Origin: Streptococcus sp. 29887
GTDB lineage: Bacteria > Bacillota > Bacilli > Lactobacillales > Streptococcaceae
Assembly (NCBI RefSeq): GCF_032595075.1
Contig: NZ_CP118735.1
Coordinates: 1 to 64,000, forward strand
DNA: 64,000 nt
Direction of reading: 5' to 3'
Numbering within the stretch: position 1 is the first letter of the stretch; each line of letters opens with the position of its first letter. Shown one piece after another: positions 33,053 through 43,520 of this stretch. Below the pieces are notes generated by a model. That model saw only the letters and a program-made list of their open reading frames with translations. It was not told the origin of the DNA and searched no databases. Made by a program: the position numbers and the translations under genes.

Positions 33053-34507
33053 ATGACATACGAAGTTAAATCACTCAACGAAGAATGTGGTGTTTTCGGC
33101 ATTTGGGGACATCCGCAGGCTGCTCAGGTGACCTATTTTGGTCTGCATAGCTTGCAGCACCGAGGACAAGAAGGAGCAGGGATTTTGGCCAATGATGGTG
33201 GGCATTTACGTCGCCATCGCGGAACAGGCCTGATTGCAGAAGTCTTTAAAAATCCAGCAGATTTAGAAGCCTTGACAGGAAGGGCTGCTATTGGTCATGT
33301 CCGCTATGCGACTTCTGGCTCTGCTTCCATCAACAATATCCAGCCCTTCCTCTTTGACTTTGCAGATATGCAGGTGGGTTTGGCTCATAATGGGAACTTA
33401 ACCAACGCGGTTAGCTTGAAGGCTGAACTGGAAAAAAATGGTTCTATTTTCTCTTCTTCTTCTGACACTGAAATTCTCATGCACTTGATTCGTCGCAGTC
33501 ACAATCCAGACTTTATGGGAAAAATCAAGGAAGCCCTCAATACTGTTAAGGGTGGCTTTGCCTACTTGATTATGCTGGAAGACAAGCTGGTCGCAGCTCT
33601 GGATCCAAACGGTTTCCGTCCGCTTTCAATTGGAAAGATGAAAAATGGTGCCTGGGTTGTTGCTAGTGAAACCTGTGCCTTTGAAGTAGTAGGTGCTGAG
33701 TGGGTTCGTGATGTGGAGCCTGGTGAGATTCTTATCATCGATGATAGCGGTGTTCACTATGACCGCTATACGACCGACACTCAGCTAGCAGTTTGTTCTA
33801 TGGAATATGTCTATTTTGCCCGACCGGACTCGGTTATTCACGGGGTCAATGTCCACACGGCTCGTAAAAATATGGGTCGTCGTTTGGCCCGGGAATTTCA
33901 ACATGAAGCGGATATCGTGGTTGGTGTGCCAAACTCCTCCCTATCTGCGGCTATGGGATTTGCAGAAGAATCTGGTTTGCCAAATGAAATGGGGCTGATT
34001 AAAAACCAATATACCCAGCGGACCTTTATTCAACCAACCCAGGAATTGCGGGAGCAGGGTGTTCGTATGAAGTTGTCAGCCGTTTCAAGTGTTGTCAAAG
34101 GCAAGCGCGTGGTCATGATTGATGACTCCATTGTTCGCGGTACAACTAGCCGTCGCATTGTCCAGCTTCTTCGTGATGCAGGGGCAAAAGAAGTTCATGT
34201 GGCTATCGGCAGCCCAGAACTCAAGTACCCATGTTTCTATGGCATTGATATTCAGACCCGCCGGGAGCTGATTTCAGCCAATCATACGGCTGAAGAAGTC
34301 TGTGAGATTATCGGAGCTGACAGTCTGACCTACCTTTCTCTTGAAGGGATGATAGAGGCCATTGGTATCGACACCGATGCTCCAAAAGGTGGACTTTGTG
34401 TGGCCTATTTTGACGGAGAATTTCCAACTCCTCTCTATGACTACGAGGAAGAGTACCTCCGTAGCCTAGAAGAGAAAACGAGTTTCTACATTGAAAATGT
34501 CAAGTAA
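33053..34507 (+). CDS. purF: Amidophosphoribosyltransferase
   Basis: Commits PRPP to purine synthesis. A short propeptide (residues 1-11) precedes Cys12 (EECGVFGIWGH), the Ntn glutaminase nucleophile exposed by self-cleavage. The C-terminal phosphoribosyltransferase domain has the PRPP loop VVMIDDSIVRGTTSRR (about 353-368). The 484-residue length is normal for the Bacillus-type enzyme. It lies two bases after purL. Confidence 0.97.
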   Translation: MTYEVKSLNEECGVFGIWGHPQAAQVTYFGLHSLQHRGQEGAGILANDGGHLRRHRGTGLIAEVFKNPADLEALTGRAAIGHVRYATSGSASINNIQPFLFDFADMQVGLAHNGNLTNAVSLKAELEKNGSIFSSSSDTEILMHLIRRSHNPDFMGKIKEALNTVKGGFAYLIMLEDKLVAALDPNGFRPLSIGKMKNGAWVVASETCAFEVVGAEWVRDVEPGEILIIDDSGVHYDRYTTDTQLAVCSMEYVYFARPDSVIHGVNVHTARKNMGRRLAREFQHEADIVVGVPNSSLSAAMGFAEESGLPNEMGLIKNQYTQRTFIQPTQELREQGVRMKLSAVSSVVKGKRVVMIDDSIVRGTTSRRIVQLLRDAGAKEVHVAIGSPELKYPCFYGIDIQTRRELISANHTAEEVCEIIGADSLTYLSLEGMIEAIGIDTDAPKGGLCVAYFDGEFPTPLYDYEEEYLRSLEEKTSFYIENVK

Positions 34508-34562
34508 AGACAGAGGTGTCAACGTTACTTGACAGACCTGTAAACTGTTGAAAGGAATTAAA

Positions 34563-35585
34563 ATGACAAATAAAAATGCCTATGCCCAATCGGGTGTTGA
34601 CGTCGAAGCTGGCTACGAAGTGGTTGAGCGGATTAAGAAACACGTTGCTCGGACAGAGCGTTTGGGCGTTATGGGAGCTCTCGGTGGCTTTGGTGGTATG
34701 TTTGATCTGACCAAACTGGATGTCAAAGAGCCAGTCTTGGTATCTGGGACGGACGGCGTGGGAACCAAGCTCATGCTGGCTATCCAGTACGATAAGCACG
34801 ACACCATTGGTCAGGATTGCGTGGCTATGTGTGTCAACGACATCATTGCTGCGGGTGCGGAGCCACTTTACTTCCTCGATTACATTGCGACTGGAAAAAA
34901 TGAGCCAGCCAAGCTGGAGCAGGTGGTTGCAGGTGTTGCAGAAGGCTGTGTCCAGGCTGGTTGCGGCCTGATTGGCGGTGAAACGGCTGAAATGCCTGGC
35001 ATGTACGGCGAGGATGACTATGACCTGGCTGGTTTTGCTGTCGGTATTGCGGAGAAGTCCCAGATTATTGACGGCAGTAAGGTCCAGGAGGGTGACATTC
35101 TCCTTGGCCTAGCTTCCAGCGGCATCCACTCCAACGGTTATTCCCTAGTCCGTCGTGTTTTTGCGGATGTTTCTGGCGACGCTCTGTTGCCAGAGCTCAA
35201 TGGCAGAGCTCTTAGGGACGTCCTCTTAGAGCCGACCCGTATTTATGTCCAGCAGGTATTGCCTCTGGTAAAAGCAGGGCTGGTCAACGGCATTGCCCAT
35301 ATCACAGGCGGTGGCTTCATCGAAAATGTGCCTCGTATGTTTGCGGACAACCTTGCAGCTGAAATTGAAGAAGATAAGATTCCAGTCCTCCCAATCTTTA
35401 CGGCCCTTGAAAAATACGGCCAGATCAAACATGAAGAAATGTTTGAAATCTTCAATATGGGTATCGGTCTGGTATTGGCTGTCAGTCCAGAACAGGTGGA
35501 GAAAGTCCGTGAATTGGTAGGCGAAGAAGTCTATGAAATCGGCCGCATTATCACTAAGGAAGACAAGAGCGTGGTCATCAAATGA
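34563..35585 (+). CDS. purM: AIR synthetase (FGAM cyclo-ligase)
   Basis: ATP-dependent closure of the imidazole ring. The 340 residues contain [29 protein letters not shown] and [11 protein letters not shown]. The start is ATG 34563 with GAAAGGA upstream; an in-frame TTG at 34548 lies before the RBS. The 55-base gap after purF has an imperfect inverted repeat (AGGTGTCAA ... TTGACAGACCT) without a T run, possibly an mRNA processing or stability element. The stop overlaps purN. Confidence 0.97.
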   Translation: MTNKNAYAQSGVDVEAGYEVVERIKKHVARTERLGVMGALGGFGGMFDLTKLDVKEPVLVSGTDGVGTKLMLAIQYDKHDTIGQDCVAMCVNDIIAAGAEPLYFLDYIATGKNEPAKLEQVVAGVAEGCVQAGCGLIGGETAEMPGMYGEDDYDLAGFAVGIAEKSQIIDGSKVQEGDILLGLASSGIHSNGYSLVRRVFADVSGDALLPELNGRALRDVLLEPTRIYVQQVLPLVKAGLVNGIAHITGGGFIENVPRMFADNLAAEIEEDKIPVLPIFTALEKYGQIKHEEMFEIFNMGIGLVLAVSPEQVEKVRELVGEEVYEIGRIITKEDKSVVIK

Positions 35586-36133
35586 AACGAATAGCTGTTT
35601 TTGCCAGTGGGTCTGGTTCTAATTTTCAAGTCATTGCAGAGCAGTTTGAAGTAGCATTCCTCTTTTCAGACCACAGAAATGCCTATGTCTTGGAACGGGC
35701 TGAAAAACTTGGTGTGCCAGCCTTTACTTTTGAATTAAAAGAGTTTGCGGATAAGCAGGCTTACGAAGAGGCCCTCATCCAACTATTAGACCAGCACCAG
35801 ATTGACTTGGTGGTCTTGGCAGGCTATATGAAGATTGTGGGTCCGACCTTGTTTGCTCAATATGAAGGTCGTATCATCAATATCCACCCGGCTTATCTGC
35901 CTGAATTTCCAGGGGCTCACGGGATTGAAGACGCTTGGAATGCAGGTGTGGCAGCAAGTGGTGTGACAGTCCACTGGGTTGACAGTGGCGTTGACACAGG
36001 ACAAATCATCAAACAAGTCCGAGTACCCCGATTGGCCGATGACACCTTGGAAGCCTTTGAAGCAAGAATACATGAAGCGGAGTACCAACTCTATCCAGCA
36101 GTTTTGGAGGAGTTAGGGGCAGTGAAAAAATAA
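35582..36133 (+). CDS. purN: GAR transformylase PurN
   Basis: Transfers formyl from 10-formyl-THF to GAR. The 183 residues include [32 protein letters not shown] with the catalytic Asn-His, and the [17 protein letters not shown] block. ATGA overlap with purM. Confidence 0.97.
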   Translation: MKRIAVFASGSGSNFQVIAEQFEVAFLFSDHRNAYVLERAEKLGVPAFTFELKEFADKQAYEEALIQLLDQHQIDLVVLAGYMKIVGPTLFAQYEGRIINIHPAYLPEFPGAHGIEDAWNAGVAASGVTVHWVDSGVDTGQIIKQVRVPRLADDTLEAFEARIHEAEYQLYPAVLEELGAVKK

Positions 36134-36142
36134 GGAGAAATC

Positions 36143-37690
36143 ATGACAAAACGCGCACTAATTAGCGTATCAGATAAAAATGGTATTGTAGAATTTGCCC
36201 AAGAATTGACCAAGCTTGGTTGGGAAATCATTTCGACAGGAGGCACAAAGGTTGCCTTGGATCAGGCAGGCGTAACGACTATCGCCATTGACGATGTGAC
36301 TGGTTTTCCTGAGATGATGGACGGCCGTGTTAAGACGCTTCATCCCAAAATCCATGGTGGTTTGCTGGCTCGTCGGGATGTGGACAGCCACTTGCAAGCA
36401 GCCAAGGACCATGAAATCGGCTTGATTGATTTGGTAGTGGTTAACCTCTATCCTTTTAAGGAAACGATTCTACGACCAGACGTGACTTACGACTTGGCGG
36501 TGGAGAACATCGACATCGGCGGTCCGTCCATGTTGCGTTCTGCGGCTAAAAACCACGCCAGCGTAACGGTTGTGGTGGATCCGGCAGATTATCCGACGGT
36601 TTTAGGGGAAATAGTAGAGCAGGGTCAGACAATCTACTCAACGCGTCAGCGGTTGGCTGCTAAGGTTTTTCGTCATACCGCAGCCTATGACGCCTTGATT
36701 GCAGATTACTTCACTAAGCAAGTTGGCGAAGACAAGCCTGAAAAACTCACACTTACCTATGATCTCAATCAGCCAATGCGTTACGGAGAAAATCCTCAAC
36801 AGAATGCGGATTTCTACCAAAATGCCCTGCCGACAGCTTACTCGATTGCAGCTGCTAAACAGCTAAACGGTAAGGAATTGTCCTTCAATAATATTCGTGA
36901 TGCGGATGCGGCCATCCGTATTATCCGTGATTTCAAGGATCGACCAACTGTTGTGGCTCTCAAACACATGAACCCTTGTGGTATCGGTCAGGCAGGGACG
37001 ATTGAGCAGGCTTGGGATTATGCTTATGAGGCTGACCCAGTATCCATTTTCGGAGGCATTGTCGTGCTGAATAGGGAAGTGGATGCTGCGACGGCTGAAA
37101 AGATGCACCCGATTTTCTTAGAAATCATCATCGCACCGAGCTACTCGGCAGAAGCGCTAGCGATTTTGACCAATAAAAAGAAAAATCTTCGGATTTTGGA
37201 GTTGGCCTTTGACGCACAGGATGCAAGCGAAGTTGAAAAAGAGTTTACAGGCGTTGTCGGCGGGCTTTTGGTGCAGGATCAGGACGTGGTGGTGGAAAGC
37301 CCAGCGGACTGGCAGGTGGTGACCGAGCGTCAACCGTCCGAGCAAGAGTGGGCGGCTATGGAGTTTGCTTGGAAGTCCTCCAAGTATGTCAAGTCCAACG
37401 GCATCATCATCACCAATGACAAGATGACCTTGGGCGTGGGACCGGGACAAACCAATCGTGTGGCATCCGTCCGCATCGCTATCGAGCAAGCAAAGGATCG
37501 TTTAGAGGGAGCTGTTTTGGCGTCGGACGCCTTCTTCCCCTTTGCTGATAACGTGGAAGAAATCGCATCCGCAGGCATCAAGGCTATCATTCAGCCAGGT
37601 GGCTCTGTCCGCGACCAAGACTCTATTGACATGGCCAACAAGTACGGCTTGACCATGGTCTTTACAGGAGTAAGACATTTTAGACATTGA
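36143..37690 (+). CDS. purH: Bifunctional AICAR transformylase/IMP cyclohydrolase
   Basis: Last two steps to IMP. The 515 residues start with a cyclohydrolase domain ([36 protein letters not shown]) and continue with the transformylase (LKHMNPCG near 274-281; [28 protein letters not shown]). RBS AAGGAGA. A strong terminator follows, after which the foreign-looking dpn cassette begins. Confidence 0.97.
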   Translation: MTKRALISVSDKNGIVEFAQELTKLGWEIISTGGTKVALDQAGVTTIAIDDVTGFPEMMDGRVKTLHPKIHGGLLARRDVDSHLQAAKDHEIGLIDLVVVNLYPFKETILRPDVTYDLAVENIDIGGPSMLRSAAKNHASVTVVVDPADYPTVLGEIVEQGQTIYSTRQRLAAKVFRHTAAYDALIADYFTKQVGEDKPEKLTLTYDLNQPMRYGENPQQNADFYQNALPTAYSIAAAKQLNGKELSFNNIRDADAAIRIIRDFKDRPTVVALKHMNPCGIGQAGTIEQAWDYAYEADPVSIFGGIVVLNREVDAATAEKMHPIFLEIIIAPSYSAEALAILTNKKKNLRILELAFDAQDASEVEKEFTGVVGGLLVQDQDVVVESPADWQVVTERQPSEQEWAAMEFAWKSSKYVKSNGIIITNDKMTLGVGPGQTNRVASVRIAIEQAKDRLEGAVLASDAFFPFADNVEEIASAGIKAIIQPGGSVRDQDSIDMANKYGLTMVFTGVRHFRH

Positions 37691-37710
37691 GAATTTTGAT
37701 GCAAGAAAGA

Positions 37711-37743
37711 CACCCCGGCTGGAGAAGTTGGGGTGGTTTTTGG
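37711..37743 (+). terminator. Intrinsic terminator after purH
   Basis: CACCCCGGCT (37711-37720) pairs with AGTTGGGGTG (37726-37735) with two G-T pairs, loop GGAGA, then T run. It is followed immediately by TGG-TATAAT (37741-37749), an extended -10 for dpnI. Confidence 0.85.
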
Positions 37744-37788
37744 TATAATAAGATAAAACAATCGATAGTATTCTAGGCGGAGGAAATC

Positions 37789-38553
37789 TTGGATTTACGG
37801 TTTAATATGGATTTGGTTTCAAAGTACTCTAGCAATAGTCAGAAAGCAAGAGTTCTGACGGAGAATTGGGTAAACCAGAATAGTTACTGTCCGAATTGTA
37901 GGCAAAAGCCATTGATTCATTTTGAAAATAATAGACCAGTTGCTGATTTTTTCTGTGTTGAATGTTCAGAAGAGTATGAACTTAAAAGTAAAAAGGGGAA
38001 TTTTTCTTCCATTATCAATGATGGTGCTTATGAAAGCATGATAGAGCGTGTTCAGGCAGATAATAATCCTAACTTTTTCTTTCTAACCTATTCAAAAGAG
38101 TTTGCAGTTACGAATTTTTTAGTTTTGCCTAAGCAGTTCATTACGGTAGATACAATTATCAGACGTAAACCACTTGCTCCTACTGCCAAGAGAGCAGGTT
38201 GGGTGGGCTGCAATATTGATTTATCACAGGTTCCATCATACGGTCGTATTTTTTTGGTGAAAAATGGCCATGTTAGAGAACCTGATCTTGTTTCTAAGGA
38301 ATTTTCAGAAACATTGTTTATTCGAAAGCAAAGTATTGCAACGAGAGGCTGGTTGTTAGAGATTTTAAAATGTTTAGATCAAATTGAAGAAAAAGAGTTT
38401 ACATTGGAAAGATTTTACCAATTTGAAAATGATTTGAAACAGAAATTTCCAAATAATAAACATGTCAAAGATAAAATTCGTCAACAGTTGCAAATTTTAC
38501 GTGACAAAGGTGTAATAGAATTTTCAGCAAGGGGAAGGTACAGAAAGCTATAA
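37789..38553 (+). CDS. dpnI: DpnI-type restriction endonuclease for methylated GATC
   Basis: A 254-residue protein that I recognise as closely similar throughout to pneumococcal R.DpnI, the type IIM enzyme that cuts Gm6ATC only when adenine is methylated. PD-(D/E)xK catalytic residues fall at D53, E64 and K66 (VADFFC...EYELKSKKG). Zinc cysteine pairs are C34/C37 and C56/C59, and the C-terminal winged-helix domain that senses methyl-adenine ends QQLQILRDKGVIEFSARG. The start is TTG 37789, with GGAGG six bases upstream and the N-terminus aligning with DpnI. The gene is AT-richer than its pur neighbours, suggesting transfer. It has its own extended -10 promoter. The genome should lack a Dam-type GATC methylase. 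Confidence 0.95.
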   Translation: MDLRFNMDLVSKYSSNSQKARVLTENWVNQNSYCPNCRQKPLIHFENNRPVADFFCVECSEEYELKSKKGNFSSIINDGAYESMIERVQADNNPNFFFLTYSKEFAVTNFLVLPKQFITVDTIIRRKPLAPTAKRAGWVGCNIDLSQVPSYGRIFLVKNGHVREPDLVSKEFSETLFIRKQSIATRGWLLEILKCLDQIEEKEFTLERFYQFENDLKQKFPNNKHVKDKIRQQLQILRDKGVIEFSARGRYRKL

Positions 38554-38632
38554 TCAGATTTACGTGGAGAATTGCAGTAAGAAGTAGAGTAGGATTTAAA
38601 ATTTATTCAATATCACTGAAAGGATAGTCAAT

Positions 38633-38800
38633 ATGAGGGTATATGAAATTGTCTTTACTGAAACCTTATCAAAAGTAGTTAAGATTGAAGCGAGAAATCG
38701 TGAGGAGGCACTGCAAGTAGCTCACGATATGTATATGTCGGAAGAAATTATTCTAGATGCGAATGATTTTCAAGAATATAGCTATGGGCTGTTGAAGTAA
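38633..38800 (+). CDS. dpnD: DpnD/PcfM-like small protein
   Basis: A 55-codon frame after GAAAGGA. The product (MRVYEIVFTETLSKVVKIEA...NREEALQVAHDMY...EEIILDANDF) matches the short DpnD-PcfM domain: a beta strand with ETLSxxV, an EEAL helix, and a terminal IxLDAxDF. In the pneumococcal DpnI cassette, dpnD is the second gene of the same pair; its function there is unknown. The conserved pairing indicates the cassette moved as a unit. Confidence 0.85.
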   Translation: MRVYEIVFTETLSKVVKIEARNREEALQVAHDMYMSEEIILDANDFQEYSYGLLK

Positions 38801-38903
38801 AAATATTGAAAGAAGAAAAGACTATGTGAACTCGATACTACGTTTTCAATCTTGACATGCTAAAACAAGGTTACTTATATGATTTGTTTAGATAATCAAA
38901 TTT
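38801..38903 (+). other. Gene-free stretch after dpnD
   Basis: No supported gene. One frame reads ATG-TGA-ACTCGATACTACG and encodes about 20 more codons (RYYVFNLDMLKQGYLYDLFR), possibly a decayed fragment with an immediate stop; I do not recognise it. Confidence 0.3.
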
Positions 38904-38926
38904 GCTCACCTCGTGTGAGCTTTTTT
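38904..38926 (+). terminator. Intrinsic terminator closing the dpn cassette
   Basis: GCTCAC (38904-38909) / GTGAGC (38915-38920) followed by six T. Confidence 0.85.
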
Positions 38927-38927
38927 C

Positions 38928-38982
38928 ATTCCCGAACGTTACCCCGTTCTTTCTATCAAAAACTGTCTATTTTTGCTATACT
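38928..38982 (+). promoter_or_regulatory. purD promoter with PurBox
   Basis: ATTCCCGAACGTT (38929-38941) fits the PurBox AWWWCCGAACWWT well, and ACCCCGTTCT just after it is a partial inverted copy. An extended -10 TGC-TATACT (38977-38982) lies 34 bases before purD. This gives purDEK its own PurR-type control on the far side of the dpn insertion. Confidence 0.65.
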
Positions 38983-39015
38983 GTTTATATAAAATCCGTT
39001 TTTGAGGTGTAAAAA

Positions 39016-40278
39016 ATGAAACTTTTGGTTGTTGGGTCTGGTGGTCGTGAACACGCTATCGCAAAGAAATTGTTAGAGTCTGAGCAGGTGGAACAGGTCT
39101 TTGTCGCTCCTGGAAATGATGGAATGACTTTAGATGGTATCAAGTTAGTCAATATCGGGATTTCCGAACATTCTGCTCTAATCAACTTTGCTAAAGAAAA
39201 TGACATTGCCTGGACATTTGTTGGTCCAGACGATGCTCTGGCAGCAGGTATCGTTGATGATTTTGAACAGGCAGGGCTAAAAGCTTTTGGCCCTAGTCGT
39301 CTAGCCGCGGAGCTGGAGTGGTCAAAAGACTTTGCCAAGCAAATCATGGTCAAATACGGCATTCCAACAGCAGCCTTTGGCACATTTTCCAACTTCGAAG
39401 AAGCCAAAGCCTACATCGAAGAGCAGGGCGCACCAATCGTGGTCAAGGCGGACGGCTTGGCACTAGGCAAGGGTGTAGTCGTGGCGGAAACCGTCGAGCA
39501 GGCGGTCGAAGCGGCACGGGAGATGCTCTTGGACAACAAGTTCGGGGACTCAGGTGCCCGCGTAGTCATCGAGGAGTTCTTGGCGGGCGAGGAGTTTTCC
39601 CTCTTTGCCTTGGTCAACGGCGACCAGTTCTATATCCTGCCGACAGCCCAGGACCACAAGCGTGCCTTTGACGGCGACCAAGGTCCTAATACAGGCGGCA
39701 TGGGGGCTTACGCTCCTGTTCCCCACCTGCCTCAAAACGTGGTGGACACAGCGGTTGACACCATTGTCAAGCCCATTCTGGACGGCATGATTGCGGAAGG
39801 GCGGTCTTATTTGGGCGTGCTCTATGCTGGTTTGATTCTGACCGACAAAGGTCCCAAGGTCATCGAGTTTAACGCCCGATTTGGCGACCCAGAAACCCAG
39901 ATTATCCTGCCTCGTCTGACCTCTGACTTTGCTCAGAACATCGACGACATCCTCCACAAACGTCCGACACAGCTGACCTGGCTGAATAGCGGCGTGACGC
40001 TGGGTGTTGTCGTGGCCTCAAACGGCTATCCTCTGGACTACGAAAAAGGCGTGACCTTGCCAGCGAAGACTGAGGGCGACATGACGACCTACTATGCAGG
40101 GGCTCGTTTTGCGGAAAATAGCAGAGCACTGCTATCAAACGGCGGTCGGGTCTATATGCTGGTCACCACAGCAGACACCGTCCAAGATGCCCAGGAAAAA
40201 ATTTACTCGGAGCTGAAAAATCAGGATACGACAGGCCTCTTTTATCGGACAGATATTGGAAGCAAGGCAGTAAAATAA
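39016..40278 (+). CDS. purD: GAR synthetase
   Basis: ATP-grasp ligase joining glycine to phosphoribosylamine. The 420 residues begin [19 protein letters not shown] and contain [18 protein letters not shown] and [16 protein letters not shown] is weak (GAGGTG). Base composition rises noticeably within the gene (from about 39300) compared with the AT-rich dpn cassette. Heads purD-purE-purK. Confidence 0.97.
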   Translation: MKLLVVGSGGREHAIAKKLLESEQVEQVFVAPGNDGMTLDGIKLVNIGISEHSALINFAKENDIAWTFVGPDDALAAGIVDDFEQAGLKAFGPSRLAAELEWSKDFAKQIMVKYGIPTAAFGTFSNFEEAKAYIEEQGAPIVVKADGLALGKGVVVAETVEQAVEAAREMLLDNKFGDSGARVVIEEFLAGEEFSLFALVNGDQFYILPTAQDHKRAFDGDQGPNTGGMGAYAPVPHLPQNVVDTAVDTIVKPILDGMIAEGRSYLGVLYAGLILTDKGPKVIEFNARFGDPETQIILPRLTSDFAQNIDDILHKRPTQLTWLNSGVTLGVVVASNGYPLDYEKGVTLPAKTEGDMTTYYAGARFAENSRALLSNGGRVYMLVTTADTVQDAQEKIYSELKNQDTTGLFYRTDIGSKAVK

Positions 40279-40303
40279 GGGATACAGAAAAGGAAAGACA
40301 AGT

Positions 40304-40792
40304 ATGAACATTCCAATTTCCATCATCATGGGGTCTAGTTCCGACTGGAAAACCATGAAAAAAGCAGCCGAAGTGCTGGACAAATTTGGTGTAGCCTATG
40401 AAAAGAAAGTGGTCTCTGCCCACCGCACACCAGACCTCATGTTCCGTCATGCCGAGGAAGCGCGTGGTCGTGGTATTAAGGTCATCATCGCAGGAGCGGG
40501 CGGTGCGGCTCATTTGCCAGGTATGGTGGCGGCTAAGACGACCTTGCCTGTTATCGGTGTTCCAGTCCAATCTCGTGCCCTCAGCGGTGTAGATTCCCTC
40601 TATTCTATCGTGCAGATGCCGGGTGGTGTGCCTGTTGCGACCATGGCGATTGGCGAAGCAGGTGCCACTAATGCAGCTCTGACAGCTCTCCGAATTCTCT
40701 CCATTGAAGACCAAACCATTGCAGCTCAGCTGGCAGATTTTGCCAAGGAACAGGAAAAAATTGCGGAGGCGATGACAGATGACCTCATCTAA
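40304..40792 (+). CDS. purE: N5-CAIR mutase
   Basis: Isomerises N5-CAIR to CAIR. The 162 residues show [22 protein letters not shown] and the [11 protein letters not shown] motif of class I PurE. Works with PurK, whose start overlaps its end by 14 bases. Confidence 0.97.
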   Translation: MNIPISIIMGSSSDWKTMKKAAEVLDKFGVAYEKKVVSAHRTPDLMFRHAEEARGRGIKVIIAGAGGAAHLPGMVAAKTTLPVIGVPVQSRALSGVDSLYSIVQMPGGVPVATMAIGEAGATNAALTALRILSIEDQTIAAQLADFAKEQEKIAEAMTDDLI

Positions 40793-41846
40793 AACAATCG
40801 GAATTATCGGCGGCGGTCAGCTGGGTCAGATGATGGCTATTTCCGCCATTTACATGGGCCATAAGGTGATCACGCTGGATCCCGCGGCGGATTGCCCAGC
40901 CTCCAAGGTCAGCGAGGTCATCGTCGCTCCCTATCACGATGTGGCGGCCCTCAAACAGTTGGCGGAGCGGTGCGATGTCCTGACCTACGAGTTTGAAAAT
41001 GTCGATGCCGACGGACTGGACGCGGTCATCAAGGACGGTCAGCTCCCTCAGGGGACAGATCTCCTCCGCATTTCCCAGAACCGCATTTTTGAGAAGGATT
41101 TTTTGGCGAAAAAAGTCGGTGTACAGGTCGCACCTTATAAGGTCGTTACCTCCAGCCTAGATTTAGAAGGACTTAATCTTTCGAAACGATATGTGCTTAA
41201 GACAGCTACTGGAGGTTATGATGGTCATGGGCAAGTAGTGATAAAGTCGGCTGCGTCAGTCCTAATGGCGAACAAGTTAGCCAACTCTGCCGAGTGTGTC
41301 TTGGAAGAGTTTGTGAATTTTGACCTGGAAATCTCCGTCCTTGTGTCTGGGAATGGCTCCGACTACACCGTCTTTCCTGTACAGGAAAATATCCACCGCA
41401 ATAATATTCTTTACAAAACTATCGTGCCTGCCCGTATTTCTGATGAACTTGCTGAAAAAGCCAAAACCATGGCCCTACAAATCGCAGACAAGCTCCATTT
41501 GGCAGGCACCCTCTGTGTTGAAATGTTTGTGGCAGGGCAGGATATTCTGGTCAACGAAATCGCCCCTCGCCCACATAATTCGGGGCATTATTCTATTGAG
41601 GCCTGCGATTTTTCACAGTTTGATACCCATATCCGAGGCATTCTCGGGGAGTCTCTACCCCCTATCCGCCTGCTCTCTCCAGCTGTCATGATTAACGTTT
41701 TGGGACAAGATATGGAAGTAGCTCAAACCTTTCTTCAAGAAAACCCTACCGCCCATCCCCACTTTTATGGTAAACTAGAAGCAAAGCACAATCGCAAAAT
41801 GGGACACGTGACGGTGTTGACGGATGATGTTGAGGTGGAGTTGTAG
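40779..41846 (+). CDS. purK: N5-CAIR synthetase
   Basis: ATP-grasp enzyme that carboxylates AIR with bicarbonate. The 355 residues include [30 protein letters not shown], and [19 protein letters not shown]. Base composition is uneven: GC-rich to about 41140, then AT-richer through about 41300, then intermediate, which looks like mosaic exchange between alleles. The frame is intact. Confidence 0.96.
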   Translation: MTSSKTIGIIGGGQLGQMMAISAIYMGHKVITLDPAADCPASKVSEVIVAPYHDVAALKQLAERCDVLTYEFENVDADGLDAVIKDGQLPQGTDLLRISQNRIFEKDFLAKKVGVQVAPYKVVTSSLDLEGLNLSKRYVLKTATGGYDGHGQVVIKSAASVLMANKLANSAECVLEEFVNFDLEISVLVSGNGSDYTVFPVQENIHRNNILYKTIVPARISDELAEKAKTMALQIADKLHLAGTLCVEMFVAGQDILVNEIAPRPHNSGHYSIEACDFSQFDTHIRGILGESLPPIRLLSPAVMINVLGQDMEVAQTFLQENPTAHPHFYGKLEAKHNRKMGHVTVLTDDVEVEL

Positions 41847-41855
41847 GATAAAACC

Positions 41856-41976
41856 ATGGCTACAGTTTCAATGTTATTTAGTTGTTAGCTTTGCCTTGAT
41901 AGTTTATTTCTTTAAGAAATTAAATCAAGTCGTCAATTTGTCAAAGGAAATCCGAGATAGCTTGGAAAAGCAATAA
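41856..41976 (+). pseudogene. Possible frameshifted small membrane-protein gene
   Basis: ATG 41856, preceded by AGGA, opens a ten-codon frame (MATVSMLFSC, stop at 41886-41888). A second frame through the same place stays open to TAA 41974-41976 and reads SFALIVYFFKKLNQVVNLSK then EIRDSLEKQ, a membrane helix plus charged tail. A one-base shift near 41880 would join them into a roughly 39-residue single-span protein. I do not recognise it. Confidence 0.35.
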
Positions 41977-42005
41977 GTAAATTTTTTAAAATTTAAGGAG
42001 CAAAA

Positions 42006-43298
42006 ATGATCAATCGTTATTCCCGCCCAGAGATGGCGGCTATTTGGAGTGAAGAGAACAAGTACAAGGCTTGGTTGGAAGTGGAAATCCTCGCTGATGA
42101 GGCCTGGGCTGAGTTGGGTGAGATTCCCAAGGAAGATGTGGCCTTGATTCGTGAGAAGGCGACTTTTGACATCGACCGCATTTTAGAGATTGAAGAGGAA
42201 ACCCGTCACGATGTGGTGGCTTTCACGCGTGCGGTTTCGGAAAGTCTTGGTGAGGAACGCAAGTGGGTCCACTACGGTCTGACATCGACCGACGTGGTGG
42301 ATACGGCTTACGGCTACCTCTACAAGCAGGCCAACGACATCATCCGTCGTGACCTTGAAAACTTTACCAATATCATCGCTGACAAGGCGCGTGAGCACAA
42401 GTACACCATTATGATGGGGCGGACCCACGGTGTTCATGCGGAGCCAACGACTTTTGGTTTGAAACTGGCGACTTGGTATAGCGAAATGAAACGCAACATG
42501 GAGCGTTTTGATGTGGCGGCCAAGGGCGTTGAAGCTGGTAAAATTTCAGGTGCGGTTGGTAACTTTGCCAATATTCCTCCCTTTGTGGAAGAGTATGTTT
42601 GTGGCAAATTAGGCATTCGTCCGCAGGAAATTTCGACCCAGGTCCTACCTCGCGACCTCCACGCAGAATATTTCTCAGCCCTAGCCTTGATTGCAACATC
42701 TATCGAGCGTATGGCGACAGAAATCCGTGGGCTACAAAAATCTGAACAACGTGAAGTCGAAGAGTATTTCGCCAAAGGCCAAAAGGGCAGCTCTGCTATG
42801 CCCCATAAACGCAACCCTATCGGCTCTGAAAATATGACCGGTCTGGCTCGCGTGGTGCGTGGTCACTTGGTGACGGCTTTTGAGAATGTGGCTCTCTGGC
42901 ACGAACGTGATATTTCCCACTCGTCAGCGGAGCGGATTATCACGCCTGATACGACTATCCTCATCAACTATATGCTCAACCGTTTTGGCAATATCGTCAA
43001 GAACTTGACGGTCTTCCCTGAAAATATGAAACGCAATATGGAGTCAACTTTTGGCTTGATTTACAGTCAGCGTGTCATGCTCAGATTGATTGAAAAAGGC
43101 ATGACCCGTGAGGAAGCCTATGATTTGGTGCAACCAAAAACTGCGCAGTCATGGGATAATCAAGTGGACTTCAAGCCCCTTCTCGAAGCAGATGAGCGCG
43201 TGACAGCTAAACTCAGCCAGGAAGAAATCGATGAACTCTTCAACCCAGACTACTATGCCAAACGGGTGGATGACATCTTTGAACGACTTGGATTATAA
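42006..43298 (+). CDS. purB: Adenylosuccinate lyase
   Basis: Acts twice in purine synthesis (SAICAR to AICAR; adenylosuccinate to AMP). The 430 residues include [23 protein letters not shown] and the flexible catalytic loop signature [15 protein letters not shown] (about 262-276). RBS AAGGAG precedes ATG. It completes the pathway encoded from purC onward. Confidence 0.97.
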   Translation: MINRYSRPEMAAIWSEENKYKAWLEVEILADEAWAELGEIPKEDVALIREKATFDIDRILEIEEETRHDVVAFTRAVSESLGEERKWVHYGLTSTDVVDTAYGYLYKQANDIIRRDLENFTNIIADKAREHKYTIMMGRTHGVHAEPTTFGLKLATWYSEMKRNMERFDVAAKGVEAGKISGAVGNFANIPPFVEEYVCGKLGIRPQEISTQVLPRDLHAEYFSALALIATSIERMATEIRGLQKSEQREVEEYFAKGQKGSSAMPHKRNPIGSENMTGLARVVRGHLVTAFENVALWHERDISHSSAERIITPDTTILINYMLNRFGNIVKNLTVFPENMKRNMESTFGLIYSQRVMLRLIEKGMTREEAYDLVQPKTAQSWDNQVDFKPLLEADERVTAKLSQEEIDELFNPDYYAKRVDDIFERLGL

Positions 43299-43302
43299 AA
43301 AA

Positions 43303-43340
43303 TCAAAATTCTTTGGATTTTCCAGAGAATTTTTTAGTTT
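43303..43340 (+). repeat. purB terminator, copy 1 of a 38-bp direct repeat
   Basis: AAAATTCTTTGGA / TCCAGAGAATTTT hairpin followed by a T run: an intrinsic terminator. The same 38 bases with one change recur at 45365-45402 after the MFS gene, so the two accessory genes sit between direct repeats. Confidence 0.9.
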
Positions 43341-43520
43341 ATTTGCGAATAAATAGGTGAAGGGGAAAACAAGCTCCCTCCGCTAGACGATCATTCGTAA
43401 GTAAAAATAAATTATTTTTTACAAAAGTTTACGAATAGATAAGTGTAGGGGGAGCAAGCTCATAACTTATTCAAAAAAATAGGACAAGTCCGTTGTGAGT
43501 TAATACCTTATGAAGATTCA
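43341..43520 (+). promoter_or_regulatory. Two tandem cin-box-like tracts upstream of the LanC-like gene
   Basis: TGCGAATAAATAGGTGAAGGGG (43344 on) and TACGAATAGATAAGTGTAGG (43430 on) are related to each other, and each is followed by an A/G-rich run and CAAGCTC. TACGAATA is the streptococcal SigX (ComX) recognition core. A CGATCATTCG palindrome-like stretch lies between. No other coding signal is convincing here. Confidence 0.4.
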
